DNA from: a virus
Virus record (IMG/VR): IMGVR_UViG_3300021962_000400
Coordinates: 1-31,751 of that record
Direction: 5' to 3' (one strand)
DNA: 31,751 nucleotides
Position numbers and translations under genes: made by a program. Below are positions 1 to 7,261 of the stretch, piece after piece (the stretch's first letter is position 1; every line of letters begins with the position of its first letter). Below the pieces are notes generated by a model that was not told where the DNA came from, did no database searches, and saw only the letters and a program-made list of their open reading frames with translations.

Positions 1-1449
1 CTCAAAAAGTTTGAAGCAACTGTCAGATGCTGCACTCAAAATGGCATCAGAGGTGGATCAGCGACTGTCCACTTCCCAATCTGGCACAAAGAAATCCAAG
101 ACATCATCGTACTAAAAAATAATAAAGGAACCGAAGATAACCGTGTTCGTCGTTTAGACTACAGTATTCAAATCACCAAACTCTTCTATGAGCGTTTCAT
201 CAAGAACGAGTCAATTTCCCTCTTCAGTCCGCACGATGTTCCTGGTCTGTATGATGCTTTTGGTACTGATAGATTTGACGAGCTTTATGTGGGTTATGAA
301 TCAGATAAGTCTATTCCAAGACAGTCTGTTTCAGCACAAGAACTTTTCCTGAATCTGCTGAAAGAGAGAGCAGAGACTGGTCGTCTGTACATTATGAACA
401 TCGACCACTGTAACTCTCACTCTTCCTTCAAGGATAAGGTTGAGATGAGCAACCTCTGCCAAGAGATTACTCTGCCTACCAAACCTCTTCAGCACATTGA
501 TGGTGAAGGTGAGATTGCTCTGTGCATTCTGTCTGCTATCAATGTCGGTAAGATTCGTCACCTGGACGAACTGGAAGAACTCTGTGACCTCTCTGTGCGT
601 GGTCTGGATGCCCTTATCGATTTCCAAGGATATCCCGTTAAGGCAGCAGAGGTAGGCACCAAGAATCGTCGTTCTCTGGGTGTGGGTTATATTGGTCTTG
701 CACACTACCTTGCGAAGCATCGGGTGGGTTATAATGATCAAGAGGCACATCAACTCGTACACGACCTTACAGAGGCGTTTCAGTATTATCTGCTAAAGGC
801 ATCCAATCAACTTGCTAAGGAACTTGGACCTTGCGGTTACTTTGATCGTACCAAGTATTCTTCAGGTATTCTTCCGATTGATACATACAAGAAGGATGTT
901 GACGGAATCGTACCGCATAAGTTAAACTATGATTGGGAGGCTCTTAGAGAATCTATCGTATCCTACGGACTCAGGAACAGCACTTTGTCCGCACAAATGC
1001 CTTCGGAGAGCAGTTCCGTTGTGTCAAACGCTACCAATGGAATCGAACCTCCTCGTGGATTCCTGTCCACTAAGAAGTCCAAGAAAGGACCTCTTAAGCA
1101 GATTGTCCCCCAATACAATTCTCTCAAACATCACTACACGCTTCTTTGGGATATGCCGTCGAATGAAGGTTATATCAAGATTGTTGCCTTGATGCAAAAG
1201 TTCTTTGACCAGGCAATCTCTGGAAACTGGAGTTACAATCCTGAGAACTATAGTGATAATGAAGTGCCAGTCTCTGTCATGGCAAATGATCTTCTGACTA
1301 CATATAAGTACGGGTGGAAGACATCCTACTACCAAAATACTTACGACAACAAAACGGATGAAGTAGAAGATCAAAAAACAGAATCGGTTCTAGAAAACCT
1401 ACTCAATAATCTTAGCAAGCAAGAGGAGTGTGACGCCTGTGCAATTTAG
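1..1449 (+). CDS. nrdA: Class Ia ribonucleotide reductase, large (alpha) subunit, 3' part
   Basis: This is the C-terminal 482 residues of the alpha subunit that reduces ribonucleoside diphosphates to deoxynucleotides; the reading frame is open from the first base, so the start lies outside the window. Visible family landmarks are the RGGSATVHFP strand, KNNKGTEDNRVRR, SLFSPHDVPGLYD, the active-site loop SNLCQE (the equivalent of E. coli N437, C439 and E441), EIALC (C462), the PSESSSVVSNATNGIEPPRG loop and the radical-transfer tyrosine pair in KTSYYQNT. The protein ends in ECDACAI, a redox-shuttle cysteine pair spaced CX2C, whereas E. coli has CX4C. nrdB follows at once, so the two subunits are probably co-expressed. 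Identification is certain; only the 5' part is missing. Confidence 0.98.
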   Translation, partial: LKKFEATVRCCTQNGIRGGSATVHFPIWHKEIQDIIVLKNNKGTEDNRVRRLDYSIQITKLFYERFIKNESISLFSPHDVPGLYDAFGTDRFDELYVGYESDKSIPRQSVSAQELFLNLLKERAETGRLYIMNIDHCNSHSSFKDKVEMSNLCQEITLPTKPLQHIDGEGEIALCILSAINVGKIRHLDELEELCDLSVRGLDALIDFQGYPVKAAEVGTKNRRSLGVGYIGLAHYLAKHRVGYNDQEAHQLVHDLTEAFQYYLLKASNQLAKELGPCGYFDRTKYSSGILPIDTYKKDVDGIVPHKLNYDWEALRESIVSYGLRNSTLSAQMPSESSSVVSNATNGIEPPRGFLSTKKSKKGPLKQIVPQYNSLKHHYTLLWDMPSNEGYIKIVALMQKFFDQAISGNWSYNPENYSDNEVPVSVMANDLLTTYKYGWKTSYYQNTYDNKTDEVEDQKTESVLENLLNNLSKQEECDACAI

Positions 1450-1480
1450 GACTAAAGAAAAAGAAACAGTTATTGAAGGA

Positions 1481-2611
1481 ATGACTGTATTCAACACAAA
1501 CGCCACAGATCCTAAAAAACAACCAATGTTTTTTGGATCTCCCCTTAGCATTCAGAGATACGATTCATACAAGTATCCTATCTTTGACAAATTGACCCAG
1601 CAACAGTTGGGTTATTTTTGGAGACCAGAGGAGGTTTCCCTACAAAAAGATCGTTCTGACTATCATACACTTCGTCCAGAACAAAAACATATCTTTACTA
1701 GCAACCTAAAGTATCAGGTTATGCTAGACTCTATTCAGGGTCGTGGTCCTGGTATGGCGTTTACTCCATACTGTTCCCTTCCTGAATTGGAAGCATGTAT
1801 GAATGTGTGGCAGTTTATGGAAATGATCCATAGTCGCTCATACACATACATCATCAAAAATGTTTACAGTGACCCTTCAGAAGTCTTTGATACTATTATT
1901 GAGGACCAGAGAATTCTTGAGAGGGCAAGTGCTATCACCCAGGCATATGATGACTTCATTAATGCTGCACAGCAGTATGGTGTTAGTGATGACTGGAAGT
2001 ATGCACAAGAAGGTGCAGGCACCTTCAAAGAAAATCGTTATGAACTTAAGAGAAAACTTTTCCGTGCTGTAGCCAATGTCAACATTCTCGAAGGCATCAG
2101 GTTTTATGTCTCGTTCGCTTGCTCGTTTGCGTTTGGTGAACTCAAGCTTATGGAAGGATCCGCTAAAATTATCTCTCTCATCGCAAGAGACGAAAATCAG
2201 CACCTTGTCATTACTCAAAACATCATCAACAAATGGATTGAGGGCGATGACCCAGACATGCAGCAAATTGCTAAGGAGGAAGAATCCTGGTTGATTCAAA
2301 CCTTCCAGCATGCAGTTAATCAGGAGAAGCAGTGGGCGGAATATTTGTTCAAAGATGGATCCATGATTGGTCTGAATGAAAAACTTCTGTGCCAGTATGT
2401 CGAATGGATCGCCAATCGTCGTATGAAAGCCATTGGGATGAAACCTCTTTATGATATCTCTGCCAAAAATAATCCTCTCCCCTGGACACAACACTGGATC
2501 TCCTCCAAAGGTCTTCAGGTTGCTCCCCAAGAGACCGAAGTCGAGTCCTATATTGTCGGTGGCATCAAACAAGATGTCGAGAAAGACACTTTTGCAGGAT
2601 TTCAATTGTAG
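1481..2611 (+). CDS. nrdB: Class Ia ribonucleotide reductase, small (beta) subunit
   Basis: This subunit holds the di-iron tyrosyl radical cofactor and passes the radical to NrdA. All ligand motifs are present: the Asp in MLDSIQGR, Glu and His in MEMIHSRSY with the radical Tyr as the last residue, Glu in LEGIRFYVSF, and Glu/His in LIARDENQH. The C-terminus GFQL is the peptide that docks on the alpha subunit. From the ATG at 1481 the protein is 376 residues, exactly the E. coli length, and begins MTVFNTNATDP as expected before PMFFG. The frame is also open to GTG codons at 1430 and 1439, and an AGGAG lies 10 bases before 1439, so a longer form overlapping nrdA cannot be excluded. The gene overlaps or abuts nrdA and is followed three bases later by a methyltransferase-like gene. 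Confidence 0.96.
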   Translation: MTVFNTNATDPKKQPMFFGSPLSIQRYDSYKYPIFDKLTQQQLGYFWRPEEVSLQKDRSDYHTLRPEQKHIFTSNLKYQVMLDSIQGRGPGMAFTPYCSLPELEACMNVWQFMEMIHSRSYTYIIKNVYSDPSEVFDTIIEDQRILERASAITQAYDDFINAAQQYGVSDDWKYAQEGAGTFKENRYELKRKLFRAVANVNILEGIRFYVSFACSFAFGELKLMEGSAKIISLIARDENQHLVITQNIINKWIEGDDPDMQQIAKEEESWLIQTFQHAVNQEKQWAEYLFKDGSMIGLNEKLLCQYVEWIANRRMKAIGMKPLYDISAKNNPLPWTQHWISSKGLQVAPQETEVESYIVGGIKQDVEKDTFAGFQL

Positions 2612-2614
2612 TTC

Positions 2615-3313
2615 ATGATTCGTCTTCTCAACCAATTAAATTATACTCCCCCAAAATTAAAACCATACAAGAGGGATGGATTCGAAGTTACATATAATTC
2701 TATCGATGACTGTTTCCAACTCTCTTTAAATGGTGAGGAGTGGATGTCTTATAGAAATAAAGATCATGATCAAGCCTTTGAATTATATTCGCATTATGAT
2801 CTAGCAAAAGGACATTGTATATGTACTGGTTTGGGTCTGGGGGTAAGAGAGAACTGGATCTTAAATAAAAAAGAGGTTACTAAGGTAACAGTTATTGAAA
2901 AAAATAAAGAAGTCATTGAATATCATAGATATATCAATCCTTCTTTTTTTGATAATGTTGAAGTGATCCATTCTGATGTACATGATTATGAAGGTAAGTG
3001 TGATACTTTACTTCTAGATCATTACGAAGAAGAGTGCAGAAATGAATATCTGCTGCTACAAAATACTTCGAAAATTTGTGAAAAAATTGAATGCGATACT
3101 TTATGGTTCTGGACCTTAGAACAAATCATTGCTAGAGGTTCCAATATTAGATCTCAACAAGTAGGAATGTATGTTTCTAATTTGTTGGTGTATAATGAAT
3201 TGAAATCTAGATTTGATCTACCTCTTCCTAATTTATCCGAAGAGGATTTATCACTTTATTATTTCATGTATGCTTCAAAATCTGTCAGCGTTTTTAAAAC
3301 ATTTTTCATGTGA
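2615..3313 (+). CDS. Class I methyltransferase-like protein (Rossmann fold)
   Basis: The 232-residue product has the order of a class I SAM-binding fold: a glycine-rich loop at residues 70-77 (CTGLGLGV), an acidic strand end VIEK at 93-96 where the ribose-binding acidic residue is expected, HSDVHDY at 119-125 and a strand TLLLDHYEE at 131-139. The arrangement resembles spermidine-synthase-like and small O/N-methyltransferases, but the substrate cannot be told. The gene starts three bases after nrdB and ends in a TGATG overlap with the next small gene, so it belongs to the nrd transcript. It is clearly richer in A+T than nrdA/nrdB, which may indicate a different origin. The fold call is fairly safe; the activity is inferred. 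Confidence 0.62.
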   Translation: MIRLLNQLNYTPPKLKPYKRDGFEVTYNSIDDCFQLSLNGEEWMSYRNKDHDQAFELYSHYDLAKGHCICTGLGLGVRENWILNKKEVTKVTVIEKNKEVIEYHRYINPSFFDNVEVIHSDVHDYEGKCDTLLLDHYEEECRNEYLLLQNTSKICEKIECDTLWFWTLEQIIARGSNIRSQQVGMYVSNLLVYNELKSRFDLPLPNLSEEDLSLYYFMYASKSVSVFKTFFM

Positions 3314-3399
3314 TGGCACATTTATTTGTTTTTGCATTCATTCTTTTGTTGACAACAACACTGGAATTAACTTGGCCAATTAAAAATAATAAACTATGA
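3313..3399 (+). CDS. Tiny single-helix membrane protein (28 aa)
   Basis: A 28-codon frame starts with the ATG in a TGATG overlap with the preceding stop codon and ends in an ATGA overlap with the next gene. This double coupling is the main reason to call it a gene. The product is one hydrophobic helix (HLFVFAFILLL, residues 3-13, continuing to about 20) followed by a short basic tail, WPIKNNKL. No family is recognised. Translation probably depends on re-initiation from the upstream gene, since no separate ribosome binding site is visible. Confidence 0.5.
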   Translation: MAHLFVFAFILLLTTTLELTWPIKNNKL

Positions 3400-3611
3400 T
3401 TGAATATGAGTGGATCGATGATTGCTTTCGTGTTGAGCAAAAGAAGTGGAAGTCTTGGGAGTCCTTTAACAAGGATGGTAAAGGATTAGTTACTGGATTA
3501 GATAAAGATGTTGTCATTAGAATGACTCGTTTTTATTTGAAGGGACTACAGGATGGTTGGGATGGTGTTGAATCTACAAAACATGAAGGTGTAGTCGGTG
3601 GCAAACTCTGA
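3396..3611 (+). CDS. Hypothetical protein, 71 aa
   Basis: The product is small, soluble and charged, begins MIEYEWIDDCFRVEQKKW and has no recognisable catalytic motif. The start codon overlaps the stop of the 28-residue membrane protein (ATGA), and its 3' end overlaps the start of the next small gene by 14 bases. It looks like one of the many small conserved genes of T4-like cyanophages, but I cannot assign a function. Confidence 0.65.
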   Translation: MIEYEWIDDCFRVEQKKWKSWESFNKDGKGLVTGLDKDVVIRMTRFYLKGLQDGWDGVESTKHEGVVGGKL

Positions 3612-3735
3612 TTGGAAAACAAAAGCATTGCAATCTGAGACTGATGAGAGAGTGCTTAAGGTCCTCAAAGAAGGACCAAAGTCTCTCTCCCAGGCATGGA
3701 TGATGCAGGCAATGAAGTTTAAGTATTCTAAATAG
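3598..3735 (+). CDS. Hypothetical protein, 45 aa, GTG start
   Basis: A 45-codon frame starts at a GTG eight bases after a GAAGG ribosome binding site (3585-3589) and overlaps the previous gene by 14 bases. The product begins MANSDWKTKALQSETDERVL and is basic at the end (FKYSK). The good ribosome binding site, the overlap and the terminator starting about 20 bases after its stop support it as the last gene of this small operon. The sequence of a charged helix followed by KEGPKSLSQAWMMQAM could form a short helix-turn-helix, but that is speculative. Confidence 0.55.
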   Translation: MANSDWKTKALQSETDERVLKVLKEGPKSLSQAWMMQAMKFKYSK

Positions 3736-3755
3736 AACTGAATATCGTCGGCGCA

Positions 3756-3794
3756 GAAGACTTCCCTGGCAACTATCAGGGAGGTCTTCTTTTT
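3756..3794 (+). terminator. Rho-independent terminator
   Basis: A 13-base stem (3756-3768 pairing with 3777-3789, one G-T wobble, loop of eight bases) is followed by TTTTT at 3790-3794. It closes the nrdA-nrdB operon just before the late promoter of the next gene. Confidence 0.9.
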
Positions 3795-3801
3795 GCATGG
3801 A

Positions 3802-3809
3802 TATAAATA
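3802..3809 (+). promoter_or_regulatory. T4-type late promoter (TATAAATA)
   Basis: The octamer is identical to the T4 late promoter -10 element read by the gp55 sigma factor with sliding-clamp activation. It lies just after a terminator and before a large structural-type gene. Transcription would start near 3816, so the in-frame ATG at 3797 lies upstream of the transcript and the ATG at 3836 must be used. Confidence 0.85.
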
Positions 3810-3835
3810 CTTCTACTGGAGTCTGTCTAAGTAAG

Positions 3836-5806
3836 ATGCTTCCCTCTCATATCAACAACCTCGCTGAAGCTTATTCTCGGATTGCCGAAGGCAAGAAGTC
3901 CGAGGAAGAAGTTAAGGACTGGAATAGAAAAGACGACAATCCCGAAGGGAAGAAAGTCGATAAAAAGAAAGTAGACAAATGCACATGCGAGTCCTTCTAC
4001 CTGAAGAGACTGCAGGCAATGAACCCTGTCTATGCTGAACAGTATCGTGCCATTGCTGAAGTTCTGATTGGCGAAGGATACGAGAGCAGCAGACTCCTGG
4101 ATAACATCATCGAAGCACTCCCCAAAGAGGTTGTAGGGCACGAGTTCCGTGCTGCCCTGCAGGCAGTTAACCCTCGCATCTATGAGGACCTTCACACCGC
4201 TGAGAAGAAGCAAGCCAGAGCAATCGCAGAATTTGTTGATCTTAGTAGCTGGTTAAACAACAACCCTAAAAAGGCTAAAGAAATTAACCTGAAACCTTTC
4301 TTGGATAAACAAGCACAAAAAACTGGTGTGGGACCACTCCCCAGAGTTGCTGAACCTTATACACCACCAAGACCTGCTGCTAAAGTAGAACCTACTAAGG
4401 TAACTATTCCAAAGGCGGATAAACCAAGAGAAGATCCATTTGCTCCTGTTAAACAACCTGTTAAACAACCTGTTAAACAACCTGTTGCTGCTAAACCTGT
4501 TGCACCTAAACCCGACCCTAACGCTGACTACAAGGCACTACAGGCAAAGGCAAAGTCTGCAGCAAATGCAGGAGACACTAAAGCAGCATCTGCTGCTACC
4601 AGAGAAGCAGAGACTCTTGGACAAACTAAGTTCAAGGCAAACTTTGGTGCTAACTATGGCAGAAGATCTGGCATGACACCTAATCCTCTGATGAGTGCCA
4701 ATCCTCCTAAGTCTAAGATGACTTACAAGGGTAGGAATCCCCAGATGGATGGAATGCCTGGTAGTACCCTTAAGAATTCTTATGAAGTTGATGGTGAACT
4801 GGTAGAAGGATTCCCTCCCGTAAAAGGAACTCTGAATCCTTGGGAAGATCCTGCCACTGGCAAGTCTAGAATCAAAATGATTACCGACCCCAAGACTGGC
4901 AAACCCAAAGAGATCAAAGCTCCTGGAGATCTTAAAGCACACTACGAAGCAGAGGGTGAACAGATCGATGAGATCGCTCCTGCACTTGCTGCTGGTGCTG
5001 CACTGGGTATCGGTGCCGCTGGTCTTGGTTTGGTGAGGAACCTGACAAAGCAGAAGAAAGCAGCGGAATCTGGACAGGGTAATGGTGGTACATTAGTAGA
5101 TAGACTACATCAACGCAAGAAGGCGCTTCAAGGTGAAGAACTCCAATTGGAGGGTATCCGCGACAAAGATCCCGAGAAGGGAACTGAAGAGAGAAAGGAA
5201 CGCCTTGAGAAGAAGCGTGGGCATAGCGTAGACGATCATCCCGAGTACAAAAAAGAAAAGGATGATGATGATTCGTATTTGGAAACAAATATGAAGAAGC
5301 GTCATGAGAACAACGAAAAGGCTCGCAAAGAAATGGCATCCAAAAAGGATGACACTGTTCCCCGTTGGATGAAGGATGATTTTAATCTCTATGACATCAT
5401 CCTAACATACCTTGATGAGAACGGTCTCATGGACAGCGTAGAGCACGCTGAGGCGATCATGGAGCAACTGACTGCTGAACAGATCGAAAGCATCGTAGAG
5501 GAGCTCCTGGGTGAAGATCCAGTTCAAGATTACAGAGATAGAAGAAGAGCTGCTGAAAATAGATCTGGTGCTCGCGGTCCTGAATTTTCACATGGTCCCA
5601 ATCCAACTGGTACTAAATCAAGACCTACTAATTCTGGTACTCAATCAAAACCTACTAATTCTGGTACTCAATCAAGACCTACTAATAAACCCGATCCTGC
5701 AACCAACAAACCTACAAATTCTAATCGACCAAATTCTTCCGTTTCTTCTCCTGGATATGACACCAGAAGACTTGGTGGTTACGATTTAAGAAGACTTTCT
5801 AAGTAA
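3836..5806 (+). CDS. Large repeat-containing late protein, probable virion structural protein
   Basis: The 656-residue product is expressed from an exact T4-type late promoter, which is the main argument for a virion role. The N-terminal ~150 residues are helical with lysine-rich stretches and a Cys pair (CTCESF). A proline/lysine-rich linker follows, with a threefold PVKQ repeat. The middle contains DPATGKSRIKM and a short hydrophobic, alanine/glycine-rich segment IAPALAAGAALGIGAAGLGL that could be a membrane or core helix. Next comes a highly charged coiled region (DKDPEKGTEERKERLEKKRG). Near the end a helical motif, LYDIILTYLDENGLMDSVEHAEAIM, is of a type shared between cyanophage structural proteins, and the C-terminus has SGTQSxPTN repeats. 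The frame also opens at 3797, but that ATG precedes the expected transcript start. The exact role (head core, baseplate or other) is unknown. Confidence 0.75.
   Translation: MLPSHINNLAEAYSRIAEGKKSEEEVKDWNRKDDNPEGKKVDKKKVDKCTCESFYLKRLQAMNPVYAEQYRAIAEVLIGEGYESSRLLDNIIEALPKEVVGHEFRAALQAVNPRIYEDLHTAEKKQARAIAEFVDLSSWLNNNPKKAKEINLKPFLDKQAQKTGVGPLPRVAEPYTPPRPAAKVEPTKVTIPKADKPREDPFAPVKQPVKQPVKQPVAAKPVAPKPDPNADYKALQAKAKSAANAGDTKAASAATREAETLGQTKFKANFGANYGRRSGMTPNPLMSANPPKSKMTYKGRNPQMDGMPGSTLKNSYEVDGELVEGFPPVKGTLNPWEDPATGKSRIKMITDPKTGKPKEIKAPGDLKAHYEAEGEQIDEIAPALAAGAALGIGAAGLGLVRNLTKQKKAAESGQGNGGTLVDRLHQRKKALQGEELQLEGIRDKDPEKGTEERKERLEKKRGHSVDDHPEYKKEKDDDDSYLETNMKKRHENNEKARKEMASKKDDTVPRWMKDDFNLYDIILTYLDENGLMDSVEHAEAIMEQLTAEQIESIVEELLGEDPVQDYRDRRRAAENRSGARGPEFSHGPNPTGTKSRPTNSGTQSKPTNSGTQSRPTNKPDPATNKPTNSNRPNSSVSSPGYDTRRLGGYDLRRLSK
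4445..4486 (+). repeat. 12-bp tandem repeat coding for PVKQ
   Basis: The unit CCTGTTAAACAA occurs three times, plus a half unit, and encodes PVKQPVKQPVKQPV in the linker of the large late protein. In-frame periodicity of 12 suggests expansion by slippage or recombination. Confidence 0.9.
5606..5686 (+). repeat. 27-bp tandem repeat coding for SGTQSxPTN
   Basis: Three 27-base units, nearly identical, encode (T/S)GT(K/Q)S(R/K)PTN near the C-terminus of the large late protein. The product is a Thr/Ser/Pro-rich, probably extended and surface-exposed tail. Confidence 0.85.
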
Positions 5807-5818
5807 AATACTAAAGGG

Positions 5819-5831
5819 GGGTTGACAACCC
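5819..5831 (+). promoter_or_regulatory. Hairpin containing a TTGACA -35-like box
   Basis: GGGTT and AACCC flank GAC, giving a 5-bp hairpin whose loop side contains TTGACA (5822-5827). No clean -10 box stands 16-18 bases downstream (only an A-rich TAAAAAT), so a promoter for the following oxygenase gene is possible but weak. There is no T-tract, so it is not a classical terminator. Confidence 0.35.
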
Positions 5832-5864
5832 TATCAATTTGATAAAAATAAATTATTTAAAATT

Positions 5865-6431
5865 ATGGAAGAACAAAATTTTATTAAAACTTATGAAAAT
5901 GTTTTATCAGAAGAATGCATTGAATTTCTTTTAGATAGGGTTAACAATCAAATAGTTTATGATCATAGGAGCGTTACGGCTCACTTACAAGATAAACAGT
6001 TTACTCTTGATCCTTTTTACCCTGTTTTAGCAAAAGACATTAATAATTTTCTAATTAATAATGCATTTGCAAATTATCTTGAAGAATTTCCATATCTTAA
6101 AAGTAGGAAAGATTGGTTTACGGGAACTGTACTTCTTCAAAAAACTTCTCCCAGTGAAGGATATCACACTTGGCATTGCGAAGATGGGTCATATAGTGAT
6201 GTTAGCAGAATGGTTGCTTGGATGATTTATCTAAATGATGTTGAAGAAGGTGGAGAAACTGAATTCTTATACCAAAGAATTAGAATTAAACCAAAGAAAA
6301 ACATGGCAGTGATTTGGCCAGGTTCTTTTACCCATCTTCATAGGGGTAATCCTCCTTTAAAGGGTGACAAATATATTTTAACTGGATGGTTTTCTCCCAC
6401 TCTTGGGATGAATACATTTACAATGGCTTGA
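5865..6431 (+). CDS. 2OG-Fe(II) oxygenase, prolyl-4-hydroxylase type
   Basis: This 188-residue protein has the double-stranded beta-helix pattern of 2-oxoglutarate dioxygenases. The iron triad is H104-x-E106 in YHTWHCEDG plus a distal His in SFTHLHRG (H157 or H159), with a basic 2OG-binding residue in KGDKYILTGW. The first motif is HxE rather than the common HxD. VAWMIYLNDVEEGGETEF between them is the typical core strand of the family. The substrate (protein proline, nucleotide or glycan) cannot be told. It is the first of six oxygenase genes in this window, is strongly A+T-rich, and its stop codon overlaps a consensus promoter for the next gene. Confidence 0.88.
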   Translation: MEEQNFIKTYENVLSEECIEFLLDRVNNQIVYDHRSVTAHLQDKQFTLDPFYPVLAKDINNFLINNAFANYLEEFPYLKSRKDWFTGTVLLQKTSPSEGYHTWHCEDGSYSDVSRMVAWMIYLNDVEEGGETEFLYQRIRIKPKKNMAVIWPGSFTHLHRGNPPLKGDKYILTGWFSPTLGMNTFTMA

Positions 6432-6456
6432 CAAGATTCTTTTTTATGAGTAGAAT
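6428..6456 (+). promoter_or_regulatory. Sigma70-type promoter TTGACA-17-TAGAAT
   Basis: TTGACA (6428-6433) and TAGAAT (6451-6456) are separated by 17 bases, near the bacterial consensus. The -35 box overlaps the stop codon of the oxygenase gene. It would drive the GIY-YIG gene and possibly the tRNA cluster, using the host polymerase early in infection. Confidence 0.7.
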
Positions 6457-6513
6457 CGCTTTGCTAGGGTTGATCTAGATCTTCTATATACCTTAGAGTT
6501 CTTTGAAATTCAT

Positions 6514-7008
6514 TTGAATGACGACCTTGAGAGAAAAAATGAGGGCGAAGGGGGAGCTTCTTCTGGCTCATGCTCCTATCCTAACCCTTGGATGTACGAT
6601 GGTCACCACTTTGAGTCTGATGACATTGGCGACAACTTCGGTTTTGTCTACAGGATTACAAATAATGCAACGGGAAAATCCTACATTGGTAGGAAGTACT
6701 TCTGGTCAAAACGAAAGCCTAGAACTAGCAGTAGTAATAGACAAAGAAGAGTTACGATTGAAAGTGACTGGAAGAAATACTACGGAAGTTGTCCAGAGCT
6801 TAAAGAAGATATTAGGCAAAGCGGTAGGGATGGATTTTCACGAGAAATTCTTTCTCTCCACGGAACCCCAGGAAGGGTAAACTACGAGGAGACTCGTCAA
6901 TTATTTCTTCATGATGTGTTGACGAGTGCCTTGACAGATGGCACTCCTGCATACTACAATAGTAATATCCTCGGTAGATACTACCGAAAGGATTATTTCA
7001 ACAAATAA
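6514..7008 (+). CDS. GIY-YIG nuclease-like protein
   Basis: The domain begins at PWMYDG and contains the two signature strands, GFVYRITN and SYIGRKYFW, in place of the canonical GIY and YIG. It also has a conserved-looking WKKYYGS turn and a later NYEE that could provide the catalytic Glu. The family is found in T4-like phages as small nucleases and in homing endonucleases. No ordinary ATG with a ribosome binding site is visible: the frame is open from 6454, with TTG at 6514 as the first usual start and ATG only at 6592, inside the conserved PWMYDG motif. I give TTG with low certainty. An ATG at 6518 opens another frame that lacks family features. It sits before a tRNA cluster, a common neighbourhood for phage nucleases. 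Confidence 0.7.
   Translation: MNDDLERKNEGEGGASSGSCSYPNPWMYDGHHFESDDIGDNFGFVYRITNNATGKSYIGRKYFWSKRKPRTSSSNRQRRVTIESDWKKYYGSCPELKEDIRQSGRDGFSREILSLHGTPGRVNYEETRQLFLHDVLTSALTDGTPAYYNSNILGRYYRKDYFNK
6931..6960 (+). promoter_or_regulatory. Sigma70-type promoter TTGACA-18-TACAAT before the tRNA genes
   Basis: TTGACA at 6931-6936 and TACAAT at 6955-6960 are separated by 18 bases, inside the end of the GIY-YIG gene. Transcription would start about 50 bases upstream of tRNA-Thr, so this is the likely promoter of the first tRNA trio. Confidence 0.6.
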
Positions 7009-7019
7009 ATATCACACAC

Positions 7020-7091
7020 GCCATTTTAGCTCAGTGGTAGAGCAACCGCCTTGTAAGCGGTAGGTCGTCAGTTCGAATCTGACATGTGGCT
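7020..7091 (+). tRNA. tRNA-Thr (anticodon UGU)
   Basis: The 72-base cloverleaf has a D arm with GCTCAGTGGTAGAGC, an anticodon loop CTTGTAA (UGU, reading ACA), and a T arm GTCAG-TTCGAAT-CTGAC. The acceptor stem GCCATTT/ATGTGGC carries one T-T mismatch and one G-T pair. CCA is not encoded. Confidence 0.93.
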
Positions 7092-7098
7092 CCTTCAT

Positions 7099-7170
7099 TC
7101 CTCTGTGGCGCAGCGGTAGCGCAGTTGACTGTTAATCAATGGGTCGCAAGTTCGAATCTTGCCAGGGGAG
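7099..7170 (+). tRNA. tRNA-Asn (anticodon GUU)
   Basis: The acceptor stem TCCTCTG/CAGGGGA is complete with one wobble, the anticodon loop is CTGTTAA (GUU), and the T arm is GCAAG-TTCGAAT-CTTGC. CCA is not encoded. It lies seven bases after tRNA-Thr, so the two are probably cut from one precursor. Confidence 0.93.
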
Positions 7171-7172
7171 TT

Positions 7173-7259
7173 GGAGAGTTGTCCGAGTGGTTTAAGGAGC
7201 AGCACTGGAAATGCTGTATGGGGGTAACTTCATCTAGGGTTCAAATCCCTAACTCTCCG
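7173..7259 (+). tRNA. tRNA-Ser (anticodon GGA)
   Basis: This 87-base class II tRNA has the acceptor GGAGAGT/ACTCTCC, an anticodon loop CTGGAAA (GGA), a long variable arm and a T loop TTCAAAT. CCA is not encoded. It begins two bases after tRNA-Asn, and its 3' end is only two bases from the next start codon. Confidence 0.94.
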
Positions 7260-7261
7260 TT

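Noticed and set aside
1430-1480. Longer NrdB from GTG 1430 or 1439
   Set aside because: The ATG at 1481 gives 376 residues and the same N-terminal distance to PMFFG as E. coli NrdB. The AGGAG before 1439 leaves some doubt.
4445-4486. Regular short repeats that could suggest a CRISPR-like array
   Set aside because: Units are 12 bases without spacers and keep the reading frame; they are a coding tandem repeat.
4253-5339. Several - strand frames of 66-135 codons inside the large late gene
   Set aside because: They lie within the repeat-rich structural gene, have no start signals and encode unnatural Cys/Ser/Phe-rich products.
6518-6880. 120-codon frame from an ATG overlapping the GIY-YIG gene
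   Set aside because: The other frame contains the GIY-YIG domain; this one has no family features and ends inside the domain.
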